64,000 nt of DNA from Acanthosepion pharaonis (GCA_903632075.3 CAHIKZ030005210.1:1265001-1329000); one strand, 5' to 3'. Positions 31,385 to 42,315 are shown, counted from the first letter of the stretch. Program-made: numbers and translations. Notes: a model not told the origin generated them from the sequence alone.

Positions 31385-31690
31385 CAGTCAATTATGTGCC
31401 ATACATGATACATGTTTAGGTGATCATGTATCTTTCGATACATGACTGACGAGGCAGATTTTTTCCTGCAGTAGGTTGCCATTTCCTTCCGCAGTAGGCC
31501 AGTTGACATCCAAGGCTATAGAATCCTATCTGTCCTGCTATTTATCCATATCTGGGGAGAGAAGAAGAGGATTCATACCTTTCCCAAGGGTATTAGCATG
31601 TAAGTGAATGTAATTGATTTGACTGGAATTTGAACTCAGCTCTCCAATTCCTCAATCCAAGCCGCTATCCCTTACTCTACCGTGTCTCCT
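31385..31690 (-). mobile_element. SINE-A, tail type 1, complete
   Basis: About 306 bp. Minus-strand order: GGAGACACGGTAGAGTAAGG head (A box near 31662-31686), B-box-like GAGTTCAAATTCC, core (ACCCTTGGGAAAGGTATGAA; CCAGATATGGATAAATAGCA), CTATAGCCTTGGATGTCAAC, CGGAAGGAAATGGCAACCTA, and the hairpin ATGTATC/GATACAT with loop GAAA (31426-31443), ending ATAATTGACTGA. It is one of the best copies for a family consensus. Confidence 0.88.
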
Positions 31691-31779
31691 ATTTTCACCT
31701 TAGTAAATTATATTTTAATTAAAGTAGCATTTTTAAATGGAAAGAGAAAGTAATTTACATGCGTGCACACATTCTCTAA

Positions 31780-32200
31780 GTTGTGTTCTTTCAGAAAATG
31801 GTCAGTCATAGCTCTCCATAGCTTCCTCTCTTTTGTTTCTTCTTAGCATTATTTGTTCCCCTTTTCTATGATAGTTATTCTTCCACTGAATTGCACAAAA
31901 TTTTCAGGTTTTCTACTGTTTTCCTCTGCTTCTCTGCCTTTGATAAATCTTGCGAATGTTATATTCTCCAAGCCTTCTTTCCTCATTATATATCACCCAA
32001 AATTTCAACTCTTTCTGATTGTTAGCAACAGTTTCGTTGTAGTTCTTATGTGTCTTACGACTTCTTATTCATCATATGCTTGGCCTATAGTATTCATATT
32101 CTAGTCTCAGCATGTGTTCATAAAACCACATTTCTTTTGCTTAGTCTGTTTTTTTTTATGTGTGGAAGGAAATTGTTTAGCTTTCACTGCCTTATTTGAA
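31780..32200 (-). mobile_element. LINE L3-related 3' end, diverged subfamily
   Basis: Minus-strand reading gives remnants of FYEHMLRLEYEY, ELKFWVIYNEERRLGEYNIRKIY and ENGRKPENFVQFSGRITI, with the family 3' words 'gctatggagagctatgac'. A similar subfamily member lies at 40595-40870 (-). Inactive. Confidence 0.7.
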
Positions 32201-32224
32201 ATTATGTATTACATAGCAGTAAGC

Positions 32225-32375
32225 TTCTTTATGTACTGTGTTCCTTTAGGACGTAGACGATCATGGCTCTCCACAATTTCCTGTCCTTCGTAGATCTTAA
32301 TAAATTTTGTCTTTTCATTATTTCTCCTAAACCCTGTTCTGCCATCCATTTACTCAAGCTCACTAAGTATGTTAT
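32225..32375 (-). mobile_element. LINE family L3, 3' end
   Basis: The minus strand encodes LVSLSKWMAEQGLGEI, KRQNLLRSTKDRKLWRAMI and VYVLKEHST. It breaks at about 32375 in unrelated sequence, and a second copy starts at 32705 in the same orientation. Confidence 0.85.
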
Positions 32376-32599
32376 ACTTATATAATATAGATACACATTC
32401 GCAAAAGTACATACACACAATATAAATGAAATTAAAATGATATCTGTGTCATGAGAGTTAATATCCTTCTTTGTGTGGCAACAACCACTGGGTAATAGGA
32501 AAGGTGTATAAGCCAAAATGGGTGGCGCTTTGAAATAATTTTTATGACTTCTTTTGACAATATATAGTAAATTCTAAACTTCTAAATAATATATATATA

Positions 32600-32690
32600 T
32601 ACAAGTCAACACTGAGGTCAACACTGAATAGTGACAATCTGTTTCTTGATTTAACACAATATTCAGGCACTTTTCAATGTCCACCTTTAT
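32600..32690 (-). repeat. Family H repeat with hammerhead-like core
   Basis: On the minus strand CTGAATA (32660-32666), a variable middle, GAAACAG (32639-32645) and GUC (32633-32635) occur in hammerhead order. The downstream words TATTCAGTGTTGACCTCAGT match the arms of the palindrome at 48438. It is adjacent to a short (TA)n. Confidence 0.5.
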
Positions 32691-32704
32691 ATTTTCACAC
32701 GCTT

Positions 32705-33190
32705 TACCTCGATCACGGCTCTCCACAATTTCCTGTCCTTTGTAGCTCTTAATTCGTCTTTTGTTATCATGTCTAATCCCTGTTCTGGTATCTATTTACA
32801 CAAGCTCGTTAGATATGTTATGTGTTGTTTTACTCTGTCATTCTTGCCTTCAATCTGTCCAGTGAGTATCAGATTTTCCAAGCCCTCTTTCCTCATTATG
32901 CGCCTTAGAAATTTCAGCTGTCTCTTCCTGATGTTAAGTATGTGTCCTTTTTGTTTTATTTTCTCTAAAACTTTGTCCTTGCTCATATATTCAGTCCATG
33001 ATATCCTCAGCATCCTTCTGTAGTACCACATTTCTGTTACATCAAGTCTCTTCATCTATGATGAGATTGTCCAGCATTCATTGCTATATAGGAGGACTGA
33101 GATCCCATAACAGTTCAGTACTCATTTATTTGTTTCTAATGAAATTTTTCTTTTTCTTAATACTCTGCTAAACTTTTGAAATGAGTTTTT
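32705..33190 (-). mobile_element. LINE family L3, C-terminal region and 3' end
   Basis: The minus strand encodes MKRLDVTEMWYYRRMLRISW, TEYMSKDKVLEKIKQKGHIL, NIRKRQLKFLRRIMRKEGLE, NLILTGQIEGKNDRVKQHIT and YLTSLCK, 87 codons open (33055-32792). Outside this frame the RT thumb and 3' end are recognisable. The longest open stretch of this family in the window along with 62986-63321. Confidence 0.88.
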
Positions 33191-33507
33191 GGCAATCTCA
33201 ACCTTACCATAATTTCAAAGACCTAAATTAGGATAGTTGACAATTATTTTTTTTTTTACTATAGCTTTATTTTTCTTGTCTAATAAAATGTATTCATCAC
33301 TTTCAGCTCCATGACTGACAGGCACAGAAAAGTAATAATTATAGCTTATATCACTGGAGACGGACACCTTTCTCAAACTAGGATATATAGTAAGCCTACT
33401 TAAACATCTAGCATACTTTTCTTTGTTTTTAATATTATTTTCCTCTCTGTTAGTTTATTACTCTGTTTCTGACAAACTTGGACCTTTGTGCCCACAAAAA
33501 ATATGGA

Positions 33508-34190
33508 GTGTCAAAAGGACGGTTTTTCCATTGACACTGCTATTATTTTAACTACCTTCACTGTTTGGAAGTATTTATTGTTTTAAAAGTGATGATTAGA
33601 ATTGTAATAAAACTTAAACATGATGAAAATGAATTTTTTTGTTCTTGAGAATTGACAACAAAAATTCACTATTTATCACACTGTTTATTTACAGTAATAA
33701 TTTTATATTCACAACATTCTAAAAGCTAATATAATTAGAACTAATGCAATATTTATCATTTATTAATTTATAAAGAAATAAATATGGAAACAATTTTTTA
33801 TTCACAGATTTATAAACATTGACTAAATTATTAAAATATGTGAGGGAAATCCTTATTATTTACTGTTTTATAAAATTCAAATCAATTCACAATTCACCAA
33901 TGTTTTGTCAATCATTCCAAAAAACAATATAATAAATAATCTAAATCAATCTAATCAATAAATAAGTAGTGTTTATTATTTTTGTGTTTATTATTTTTTG
34001 TGTTTATTATTTTGTTATAAATTCTCAAGAAGAAAGAAAATATATAAATTCACATTCATCATGTGTTTAGGTTTTGTTACAATTTTAATCATTGCTTTTT
34101 AAAACAATAAACATTGCTGAGGAGTGAAGGTAGTTAAAATAATAGTAGTGTCAAGGGAAAAACTCTTCTTTTGACATTTTATTTTGACAT
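33508..34190. mobile_element. Foldback (long-TIR) element, family J
   Basis: Arms 33508-33690 and 34015-34190 are inverted copies: TGTCAAAAG..GG, TTGACACTGCTATTATTTTA, ACTACCTTCACT, TTTATTGTTTTAAAA, GATGATTAGAATTGTAA and TTCTTGAGAATT recur in reverse in the second arm. The centre is AT-rich without coding. A single arm lies at 2268-2420. It resembles a long-TIR MITE; target duplication is unclear. Confidence 0.75.
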
Positions 34191-34194
34191 GTTA

Positions 34195-35187
34195 TCGCTA
34201 ACATTTTTCTTGAGATTTACAAACTCAACATTGCGTTCAATTTTGCAAACCCATCAATGAAATTTGAATAAGCTGATTTGTTTGGAAAAAATACTTTGAT
34301 AAAAACCCTAATTTATGGTTTAATAATTTCTTTAATTTAATTTTATAGGATTTCATGAGAAACAATACTTAAGAAAATTTTTTTTCAATTTTTTTTCAAT
34401 TTTTTTTTTTTTTTCTAACAGCGAAGAATAAATTCTTAGGATTTCCTACTCTTGATCATACAACTGGCTATGCGTAAATATTTCTTTCAGGAACCAAACT
34501 CAAACTTTTTGAAGTGCTTGACTTTTGATTTGTTTATAGTTCTCACAAATGCAGTGTGAACTGGAAATTGGATTCTTGTATATAAAAACTTAAAGAAAAG
34601 CTATACAAAAAACAATATTACATTTTTATTAAATAAGTATTTATTTTAATCAATAAATTGTTTTTAAAATAGAGTATTTTGTATATTAAATGATAAAACT
34701 TTTAATTTTTCAAAAACATTAATGAAAATTTATTGTACTAAGCTACACACCCTAGTAAAACCAACTGTACTTTGTACTCCCTTATCTGTTTGCACTTTTC
34801 CCAAAAATTCAGTTTCAATTGGTCAATATATAGCTATTTTAGAGGGTGTGATGGACAGATTAACAGAAGTCACAGAATTTTATATATAGATGGATAATTT
34901 TTATTTAACTAAGCTTTTGCTTTTAGCATTTCTTTTGATTCAATTGTTTTTTTTTTTTTTTTAATGAACTTCTTTTAAAATGAAAACCTTAATTAATTTC
35001 ATTAATGTGAGTTTAAAATTTAAGTTTAAATATTAAGTAAATTTAATTCATTTTTTTTCTTAAATGAAAGCAGATTAACTTCGAACTGACTTTTTTGAGA
35101 TTTTTCTTTTTTTTAAATTGAAAATTTATAAAGACTGATAGAACCATCCTAATTAAATTAAAAAGTCTTTACTCGTGTATGGGCTTC

Positions 35188-35226
<39 letters not shown>

Positions 35227-35320
35227 ATATCGATTCATTCTTTTTTTCTGGGGAAGAAATATGAATAATTCTACATTCTTCATTTAATCAAAGATTTGTG
35301 AGAATTTCAGGAATTAAGGA
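34195..35320. other. Unassigned, very AT-rich
   Basis: Includes poly-T runs (34397-34414, 34947-34963, 35191-35220). No motif recognised. Confidence 0.5.
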
Positions 35321-35324
35321 AATT

Positions 35325-35470
35325 TGTAGCCTCCACTCAATCTGCTCCGCCCTCATTCCCCTTGTCAGATGTGTTGCCATGGTATCTTCTATTATCTTTG
35401 TGGGCGGGTGAGTGTGAATGGGAGGAGAATCAAAGGGCATCTTGCTGAACACAAGTAAGGGGATGAAATA
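35325..35470. other. Relatively G+C-rich island, function unknown
   Basis: About 145 bp of distinctly higher G+C (CTGCTCCGCCCTCATTCCCC, GTGGGCGGGTGAGTGTGAAT) inside AT-rich DNA. It contains a donor-like GGGTGAGT near 35406-35413. It has no repeat partner in the window. It could be part of an untranslated first exon or promoter, but nothing proves this. Confidence 0.25.
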
Positions 35471-35474
35471 AAGG

Positions 35475-36315
35475 CTTCTTAGTACCCTCCTCCCCTTGCT
35501 ATTTATTTATTTTTATTTTTTTTAGTAGCGTAAATAGTATAAATAAACCCACTTTGAAAAGAGATTTTTTTTTTGCTGTTTCTGGAAAAAAAAAAAAAAA
35601 AAAAAGTAAGGACAAGACAAAAAAATTCTTTACCATAGCAAAACTGAATCTGAATGATAAAAACAGTTCAGTAATCATTTTGCGAAAGGGAAGTTTCCCA
35701 CTTCTATGGCTAAAGGGGGGAAAAAAACAAAAAACAAGGGTATTTTATTTTTCATCTGGTTCGATTTCCTGGATTTGGCTGTACAAGGTTGAATCACTCG
35801 AGGTTCTTGAAAAATTTGCTTTGCAAAGAAAATAAATAATTTTTTTGTGTGTGTGTGTGTATAATTTTATTTCAGTAAGGTACGTTATTTTGAAAAATTG
35901 CTTCCATTATCATTTCATATGAACATTTTTTTTTTTCACTTCAGCGTGGAAACGAGTTCAAAGTTATTACTATAATTATCCGGTTGAGAGGGCTCAAATG
36001 ACAAGTGGGGGAAAGCTGGGGTTTTCTAACTTTGGTGTTTAAAATTCCATTCTTTTTCTTTTTTTTATTGTGAGTTTTGAAAAAATGTGTTTGTGTATAG
36101 CCAGTACAAACTCATTGTTATTTTTTATTGCCCCAATATTTGAAAACATTTTTTTTGTTTTTATTATTGTCTGAATTTTAAAAGACAGTCTTTTAATATT
36201 CTCTCAACATGAAAAAAAAAGGAACTTTTTCACAAAAAATAAACAGCTTTACTTGGGACAACAGTCCTGGAGATGGACAACAACTTGAATAAAGCAGTTG
36301 ACTAAATGAAAATAA
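35475..36315. other. Unassigned AT-rich sequence
   Basis: An open frame at 35554-35835 has an early K run from poly-A and no domain. (GT)n at about 35848-35861. Confidence 0.45.
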
Positions 36316-36317
36316 CG

Positions 36318-36577
36318 TCAGTCAGTTATGTGCCATGTGTGATACATGCTTAGGCGATCATGTATCTTTTGATACATGACTGACAAGGTAGATTTTTTTT
36401 CCTGCAGTAGGTTGCCATTTCTTTCTGCGGTAGACCATTTGCCATCCAAGGCTATAGAGCCTGGTCTGTCCTGTTATTTACCTATAGCTGGGGGGAGAAG
36501 AAGAAGGGTATTAGCACATAAGTGAATGTAACGGATTTGGCTGGAATTTGAACTCGGCTCTGTGATTCCTTAATTGA
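36318..36577 (-). mobile_element. SINE-A, tail type 1, head truncated
   Basis: Minus-strand core (AGCTATAGGTAAATAACAGG), CTATAGCCTTGGATGGCAAA, 'ggcaacctactgcagg' and the hairpin ATGTATC/GATACAT with loop AAAA (36360-36377). Part of the core (the 'aaaggtatgaat' segment) is deleted and the A box is lost. Confidence 0.82.
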
Positions 36578-36579
36578 TT

Positions 36580-37290
36580 AAAATAATGATGCAATTTCAT
36601 CACAATATTTTGACAAGTAAACCTCAATCCTCATTAACCCTGTGTTAGTAACTTTTTTAAAGTAAATTTTTTCAAGTACTTAATTTCTAGTTGGCAATTT
36701 CTTTTGCTCCCTCCCCCTACTCTCCTCACTCAATGAGGGTGTGTAGCACATGGGGTGGCACAGTTGTAGCTCAGTTCTCATGGGAGGCAGACGCCTGGGG
36801 AACTATCCATTTTCAGAAAATCAGATCACCAATAATTGAACTATTCTTGCTAATTTACCTAACATTAATTGTAATTAGATTGAATATAATTACTTATTGA
36901 AGGTGGATCTCATACAATGATAGCAATTAATATTTAAATTATTAGTTTTTATTCTTAGGTTTTCTTTGATTGAATTCATTCTTTGCGACCCTACCTGTGT
37001 TTATCATCAGTTCATTTTATTGTATTGTTGTCTTTGCTCGAGGACCAGGTAAATGATAGTCAAGTCAAATAAACTTTTCAAAATGAAAAACAAATGTAAT
37101 AGTTTGCTCTATTTCTTTTCCATACTCCCTAAATTTTGTTTTTTTCCTCCCATTAAAGACAGTGATAATAAAAATTGGCAGAAAATAAAATTAGCCATAT
37201 TTAGATATATTAAGAGATTTTGACAAAATGAAATTAAACTGGATAATAATTTGTAGAATTAAAATGGAATTGTTATTATCAGGACTGTTA
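36580..37290. other. Unassigned sequence
   Basis: No repeat partner seen. Possibly old unique DNA. Confidence 0.45.
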
Positions 37291-37544
37291 ACACTTCCAG
37301 AACCATCAGTAAATTCCTGGTTTCAAACAATTTTTCTTCCAATCTTCCGATTTTTAACTAAAGTTCTTCTGGTTAGATGTTAAGGATTAGTCTTAAGCCA
37401 AGTCTGACAGTTTTTACAAGATTCTCCATGTAAAAATAAAAAGCAATTCTTGAGTTTTCTCTACTAAAAAAACTCCCAAGTGAAACCGTTTTCAATTTAG
37501 TCTGCATGTGTTTCGAAAACTGTTTCACCATTTTGGTTCGTTTA

Positions 37545-37745
37545 GCAGCATATCAATCTCTGTGGGTTATTTAATGTCAAAATCTAAATAACAGGAACAG
37601 AATTTTATGGCTTCAACTAAATATACTTTGAACACAATTGTATATCTTTAACTACAGATTGCTGGTCATTTTGCTATAAAATGTATTGCTTGATATTTTA
37701 CTATAAATATGTATTGTAGGTCTTTTTTCTTATATACCCAAGTAC
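37545..37745 (-). repeat. Family C repeat, 3' part, inverted
   Basis: AGCAGCATATCAATCTCTGT, GGTTATTTAATGTCAAAATC, and repeats of 'tgctataaaatgtattgc' are the reverse complement of the family C 3' part. Its 5' part resumes at 38335-38510, separated by an insertion. Confidence 0.7.
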
Positions 37746-37882
37746 AGGGTTGGTACAGATGGAATAAAATTCCAATAACCAAAAAACACTATTCTTAAAA
37801 GAGTGCTCAATACTAAGTAGAGCAAATAATATTTTTTGCAATTTTTGTAGTGATGTTATAACATGCATATGTTATAATTTTG

Positions 37883-37885
<3 letters not shown>

Positions 37886-37932
<47 letters not shown>
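37886..37932. repeat. (TA)n array
   Basis: About 23 TA units, flanking the family G palindrome. Confidence 0.95.
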
Positions 37933-37935
<3 letters not shown>

Positions 37936-38095
37936 AAACACTAATATTCCATGGTTATAATTTATTACATTGAATTGTAATCACAATCAATTTTTCAGAC
38001 CTACAAATCCCAAAAGCTTTTTTTAATTTGTGGGTCTGATGAATTGAATTATAACAATGGAATATTAGTGTTTCAGCCTTTTTATATTATATTCT
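37933..38095. repeat. Inverted pair of family G repeats (palindrome)
   Basis: AAACACTAATATTCCATGG at about 37936 is mirrored by CAATGGAATATTAGTGTTT near 38060-38079, with 'cagacctacaaatccc' and 'tttgtgggtctgatga' mirrored about a T-rich centre. (TA)n lies on the left side and TATATTATA on the right. Two head-to-head family G copies, or one foldback element. Confidence 0.75.
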
Positions 38096-38143
38096 TGCTC
38101 TGTCTTGTACATTGAGCTCTACCTGGATTTTTTATCCTCTTGG

Positions 38144-38146
<3 letters not shown>

Positions 38147-38180
<34 letters not shown>
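38147..38180. repeat. (TA)n array
   Basis: About 17 TA units. Confidence 0.95.
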
Positions 38181-38183
<3 letters not shown>

Positions 38184-38234
38184 TACACATATCATTAAAT
38201 AATATAGACAACACTTGTCTATATTATTTAATGA
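38184..38234. repeat. Inverted repeat around ACACTTGT
   Basis: ATTAAATAATATAGACAA (about 38193-38210) is mirrored by TTGTCTATATTATTTAAT (about 38215-38232), a near-perfect 18-bp palindrome between two (TA)n arrays. Confidence 0.85.
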
Positions 38235-38274
38235 AACGTGCATGAATGAAAAGATGCTGCCTAAATACACACAA

Positions 38275-38278
<4 letters not shown>

Positions 38279-38328
<50 letters not shown>
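38279..38328. repeat. (TA)n array
   Basis: About 24 TA units. Confidence 0.95.
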
Positions 38329-38331
<3 letters not shown>

Positions 38332-38334
38332 TCT

Positions 38335-38510
38335 GTTTTTGTTGGTGTGGGAGTGTCACTTTTTGCCCATAGCAAGAACCCTATCACCCTGGGTCAGGAT
38401 GGACTTGGGAACAACAGCAATTGAAAGGTGCTTCCAGGCTTCTCAAAATTTCCAATCTCCCAATCAAATATCTCGCTAGATGTAGTTTCTCATACACAGG
38501 ACTCACCATT
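38335..38510 (-). repeat. Family C repeat, 5' part, inverted
   Basis: CACCCTGGGTCAGGATGGAC, ACAACAGCAATTGAAAGGTG, and 'tctcaaaatttccaatctccc' are the reverse complement of 15490-15600. Together with 37545-37745 it forms one interrupted element. Confidence 0.75.
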
Positions 38511-38552
38511 TTGGGCCATGAGTTTATAGTGCATTTCAACATTTAATTTCAT

Positions 38553-39365
38553 ACAGAATGATAACTTCAGAAAGTAACATATTTGCCATTGCAATCATGT
38601 GTGAATTCAGAAAGATTAGTACTTCTACAGTAGTATTTAGAAACATTTGTACAGTGTATACAGATGCAGTGAAGGCTAGTATATGTCAGATGTGTTTTAA
38701 AAGGTTTAGAAATGATGGTGTCATATCCGACAGGTCTTTCTCTAGAAGGAGACCCACTCTGAAGAACTGTTGAAAGAAACTATTGAATCGGATCCATTTC
38801 AAAACACCAGAGATTTGGCACAAATATATTAACTATCCACAAACCTCAGGTGAATTGAGAAAATTGGCAAAGAGGGAATTTGGATCACTTATTAGACTTC
38901 ACTTAAGAACTGAACACAACATTCCACTATCTGCAGTAGTCTCTTAACCATATATGCAAATCTTTCAATTTTTGCATTGCATTGTTAGAGGTGATGAAAA
39001 ATGGGTTTTGCATGGCAACAGAAAAAAAAAGTGATTATCACAAAACAAGTAAACAGGGCCAATTCCCAAAACCAGGACTCCATCCACAGAAGTCCTTGCT
39101 TCGTGTCTGGTGGAATATGAAAGGTGTCCACCATTACAAGCTAATTAAACATGAAAGGACCATCACTGAAGATGTTTATTACTAGCAACTTGAATGGGTA
39201 GATGAAGTATTACATTCAAAATGTACTGCATTATTAGATAGTAATAGTGTTATTCTCCAGTGTGACAATGCAAGGGCACACAACTCTGTAAAACAAGCCC
39301 AAGAAAAAAACAAGATCAATAAGATAGTTCTATATCCCTCATATTCACCAGATTTCTTGATAGTG
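38553..39365 (+). mobile_element. Mariner transposase fragment, DD34D-like family
   Basis: N-terminal HTH-like region encodes CEFRKISTSTVVF, CFKRFRNDGVISDRSFSRRR. After a frameshift it encodes ELRKLAKREFGS, RGDEKWVLHGNRKKK (first catalytic D near 38991), PSTEVLAS.LVEYER-equivalent words, LLDSNSVILQCDNARAHNSV (second D, 39261-39269) and KIVLYPSYSPDF (near 39320-39355). The sequence breaks exactly where the third aspartate is expected. The motif set is that of irritans/SETMAR-type mariners and differs from the DD37D copies. Dead element. Confidence 0.88.
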
Positions 39366-39384
39366 TAATATTTACTGAGGGATC

Positions 39385-39660
39385 CATTACTACAACCCTG
39401 TGAAATCTTAGTAAATATCTACACAGATGTTTACTGCAAAGCCTAGAGAATCTGATACTCACAGGTTGAAAGAGGAAAGAGAGACAAGGGAAAGCAATAA
39501 ATGACATACTGGGAGGGCTTAAGCAAGTGGATAACAAAACATGGTTTGGGGGAGGTGGCAGAGGGACGGAACTTAATAAGAGCTGCAAAGGATAGGGGGG
39601 AAGTGGAGAGCCATGATCACCTACATCCTGAAAGGACACAGCATATAAAAGGAAGAATGG
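39385..39660 (+). mobile_element. LINE family L3, 3' end
   Basis: Encodes SLENLILTG, then in other frames KERQGKAINDIL, GLKQVDNKTWF and the 3' words AGAGCCATGATCACCTACAT and CCTGAAAGGACACAGCATAT. It interrupts or abuts the mariner just upstream. Confidence 0.85.
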
Positions 39661-39789
39661 TTAAGGAGATAGCCTTTTAAGCCATTGTTATCTCTTCAGT
39701 CCTTACTAAGTGAAGCGTAATATCAACAAAGATGCTTCCTGTTAATTGATAATCAATGAGCTAGTTTTTCAGAATATTGTTAGTGTTGT

Positions 39790-40000
39790 TTTTTCAATCT
39801 TGGAGTGCTCCATTATTGTGACCTTGTGCCATTCTGAGAAGCTACAGGCTAAAATGAAGACCAAATATTACTTGGTAGATGAAATATTTTTAGTGATTTC
39901 AACAGATGTCAGAACATTTTAAAATAGGAAAATATTATATTCCCTCTTTCGGAAGCTTTGAAAAGTCACAGATAAGTGGCAAAGAACCAGACCATTTTAA
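39790..40000 (+). mobile_element. Mariner C-terminal fragment
   Basis: One frame reads SEKLQAKMKTKYYLVDEIF and, after frameshift, a KVTDKWQR word near 39965-39985. These fit the post-catalytic region of an irritans-type mariner (the R/K-L-Q..M block and a L-P-D-K-W-Q block). It may be the rest of the element at 38553-39365 split by the LINE, or a second copy, since a third-Asp-like region seems to occur in both. Confidence 0.45.
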
Positions 40001-40590
40001 TATGACAAATTTTATTACGTCATCAATTTCTCATTTATTTTATTTTATTTTATTTTTTAGATGCCCTTTCTAGCACAAAATCTTCCTCCAATAAATACCT
40101 ATACAATATTTATTGTTGTGTTTTTATTTTACGTTCTTGCATCAGTTGTTTCCGCAGAATGACAGAAATCGGGAAATGTCTACCAGTCAGGTTTTTGTTT
40201 GCGTCCTTATGTCACGCACAACATGGAGAATTATTTTTGAATTAAATCAAGTACCGGGGTAGCTTAATCTATTTGACCTTTGACATTTTTCAACTTGTCT
40301 ACAGCTTTGAGGACAAATATCGTTAAACACATATCACACACACGTGCACAAATCCTAGAATAAGTGGAGTTGCCTGAATTTGTTAATAGCTATTGCAAAA
40401 TGAAAATCATTTTTTTTTTTTTTAGCCATTTAAGTTACTACTAACAAAATACCAAAAAATATATTAATTTTTACTCATACTGAAGATTACTGAATACCAA
40501 TAAATATAGTAACTTTTTACTAAATTTTTAGATTCCACTAATACAAAATTTGAAAAAAAATTCACTAATAAATACATATTCTTTTATGTG
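40000..40590. other. Unassigned sequence
   Basis: No repeat partner. Contains TTTGACCTTTGACAT near 40272-40286, which resembles a nuclear-receptor DR1 site; chance cannot be excluded. Confidence 0.4.
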
Positions 40591-40594
40591 TCAT

Positions 40595-40870
40595 TTCCAT
40601 TAAGGTCATGGGTGATGATAGTTCACTACTATGTTCTGTCTTTTGTTGTTCTAAGTAATTTTTTACTCTATGCCATCCTTTTTTGTCTCTCTTCTACCCT
40701 CTGTTCACACAAACTTAAATAGGTTGCTGTTTACAGTTATTTCTCTTGCATTCTGAGAGTGTTATATTCTCCAGGCCTTCTTTCCTCATTATGTCTCCCA
40801 GAAATTCCAACTTTCTTTTTCTGATTGTAAGTAACAGTTTCCTTGTAGTTTGTATTTTCATTCTGATCAG
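40595..40870 (-). mobile_element. LINE L3-related 3' end, diverged subfamily
   Basis: The minus strand encodes remnants such as KLLLTIRKRKLEFLGDIMRK, EGLENITLSECKRNNCKQ and the family 3' words. Same subfamily as 31780-32200. Confidence 0.75.
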
Positions 40871-40879
40871 TTCAATTGG

Positions 40880-41300
40880 TGGCTGATATATAAAAAAAAA
40901 CGACCTTCAGACTGTTGTTAACTTGGGCTAAGAATGGCTTCTTAATTTTTTACGCCTCCAAAACTAAAATGCTCTCTATTAATCATTTGAGAGACCTTTT
41001 TCTGCCTTCCATCAGTATGGCTGATGCTAACCTCCAGGAGAGTGACTTGTTGCACCTTCTCAGGTTAATGTTCTAGGCTTACATGAACTGGAAAGGTTAG
41101 CTGCTAAGAAAGTTGGTTCACTGTGTTGTACTAGATGATTTTTCTCTCCAGAATCAACCTTACATATCTATAAATCTACCATTCATCCATGCTTAGAATA
41201 TTGCTGCCACATATAGTCCAGTGTTCTTGCTATATATTTATAGATTCTTGATAAAATTCAAAGAATCAAATATATTATTAGTCCTGATCTGGCATCTCAG
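40880..41300 (+). mobile_element. LINE family L2 fragment, post-RT region
   Basis: Encodes LTWAKNGFLIFYASKTKMLS, DLFLPSISMADANLQESD, LLHLLRLMF, RKLVHCVVLDDFSLQ and PFIHA..NIAATYSPVF. It aligns with 57190-57520 over most of its length. A GA-rich run follows at about 41320-41336. Frameshifted, inactive. Confidence 0.8.
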
Positions 41301-41339
41301 CTTTATAAAATTTGCTCTGTTCGAGAGAGAGAGAGAACA

Positions 41340-41935
41340 TATTTTAAGAATTTTCTATATTTATTTGGGGACAGTATTTAATATCTGAGAGCATTTATAG
41401 ATATAATCAGTTTAAAGATTGCTTGTACTTGAGGTAGGAAACTGATAATAATTTATTTTAATTTTTAAAACCTTTATCTTGAAACTTGAAGGGACTTGTA
41501 ATTTTACTGCCAAAAATACTAGCCTAAAACATTACTTTTCCAAGTCATGATTTTTAATGAATTTCATGAAGGACACAATTTCTACCAGAGTCATCAGTTC
41601 CATCCAATGTAGCTCTACATTCATTACTAAAAATGACCATTGAGAAACGGTTTTTCTTGTATTTCTTTGCCTAATTTACATATTTCTTTGTGGTATTTGC
41701 TTAAAGGTGTCAGTTTTGTTGCTTTCATGCCTTTAGCAAGTGTTCTTAACATTCTACTGCAACTATGCTAAGCTGACTTTAGTTATAGTTTTTATAAGAG
41801 AGGGGACAATCTAATGTGATCAATTTTTATTTACCCCTGAAGAAAGTAAATAAGCCTTGCCTTTGTCTCACAGTAAGCAAAACATATAAAAAAGTTAACT
41901 GCATAATTGCTATTAATGATTATTTGTTTTTCAGA
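41340..41935. other. Unassigned sequence
   Basis: Nothing recognised. Confidence 0.5.
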
Positions 41936-41949
41936 TTTAATTTTTTTGA

Positions 41950-42165
41950 TTTGATTTGTTTTTTGTTTTATTTTTTACAGCTTATCAACATTTTGCAGGC
42001 TATTTAAAGCCAGAAAATGTTTATACTGTAAGAATTATTTTGTGATAATAATGATTTACTGATACAATTCTTATTAATTAATACATAGCTGAGGAAGAGA
42101 AAAGGTGGATTCATACCTTTCTCAAGAATATTTGCATGTAAGTGAATATAACGAACCCAACAGGA
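41950..42165 (-). mobile_element. 5S-headed SINE family, copy 4 (core and tail only)
   Basis: Minus-strand core ('cttgagaaaggtatgaatcc', CAGCTATGTATTAATTAATA) and tail 3 (TTCTTACAGTATAAACATTT, CTGGCTTTAAATAGCCTGCA, AAATGTTGATAAGCTGTAAA, then A-rich). The same tail is on copies 1-3. The head has been lost or replaced at the junction with the LINE at 42176. Confidence 0.75.
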
Positions 42166-42175
42166 ATTGTAAATC

Positions 42176-42315
42176 ATGAAGATGCTTAAAATGATAGGGA
42201 TATGGTTCTGCTGGTGAATACTGAAAATATCATGGACAGAACATGTGATTAATGAGGAAATAAAACAGAAAGTACAAGGAAAGTATTGATAACAATGAGA
42301 ATGGAATTTCTGGGA
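42176..42315 (+). mobile_element. LINE family L3 fragment
   Basis: Encodes remnants of the block MLKMIGIWFCW then LKISWTEHVINEE (RMLRISWTEH equivalent), ending near ATGGAATTTCTGGGA (EFLG). About 140 bp. Confidence 0.7.

Noticed and set aside
40272..40286. Nuclear-receptor DR1-like site
   Set aside because: Isolated imperfect match with no gene or promoter nearby.
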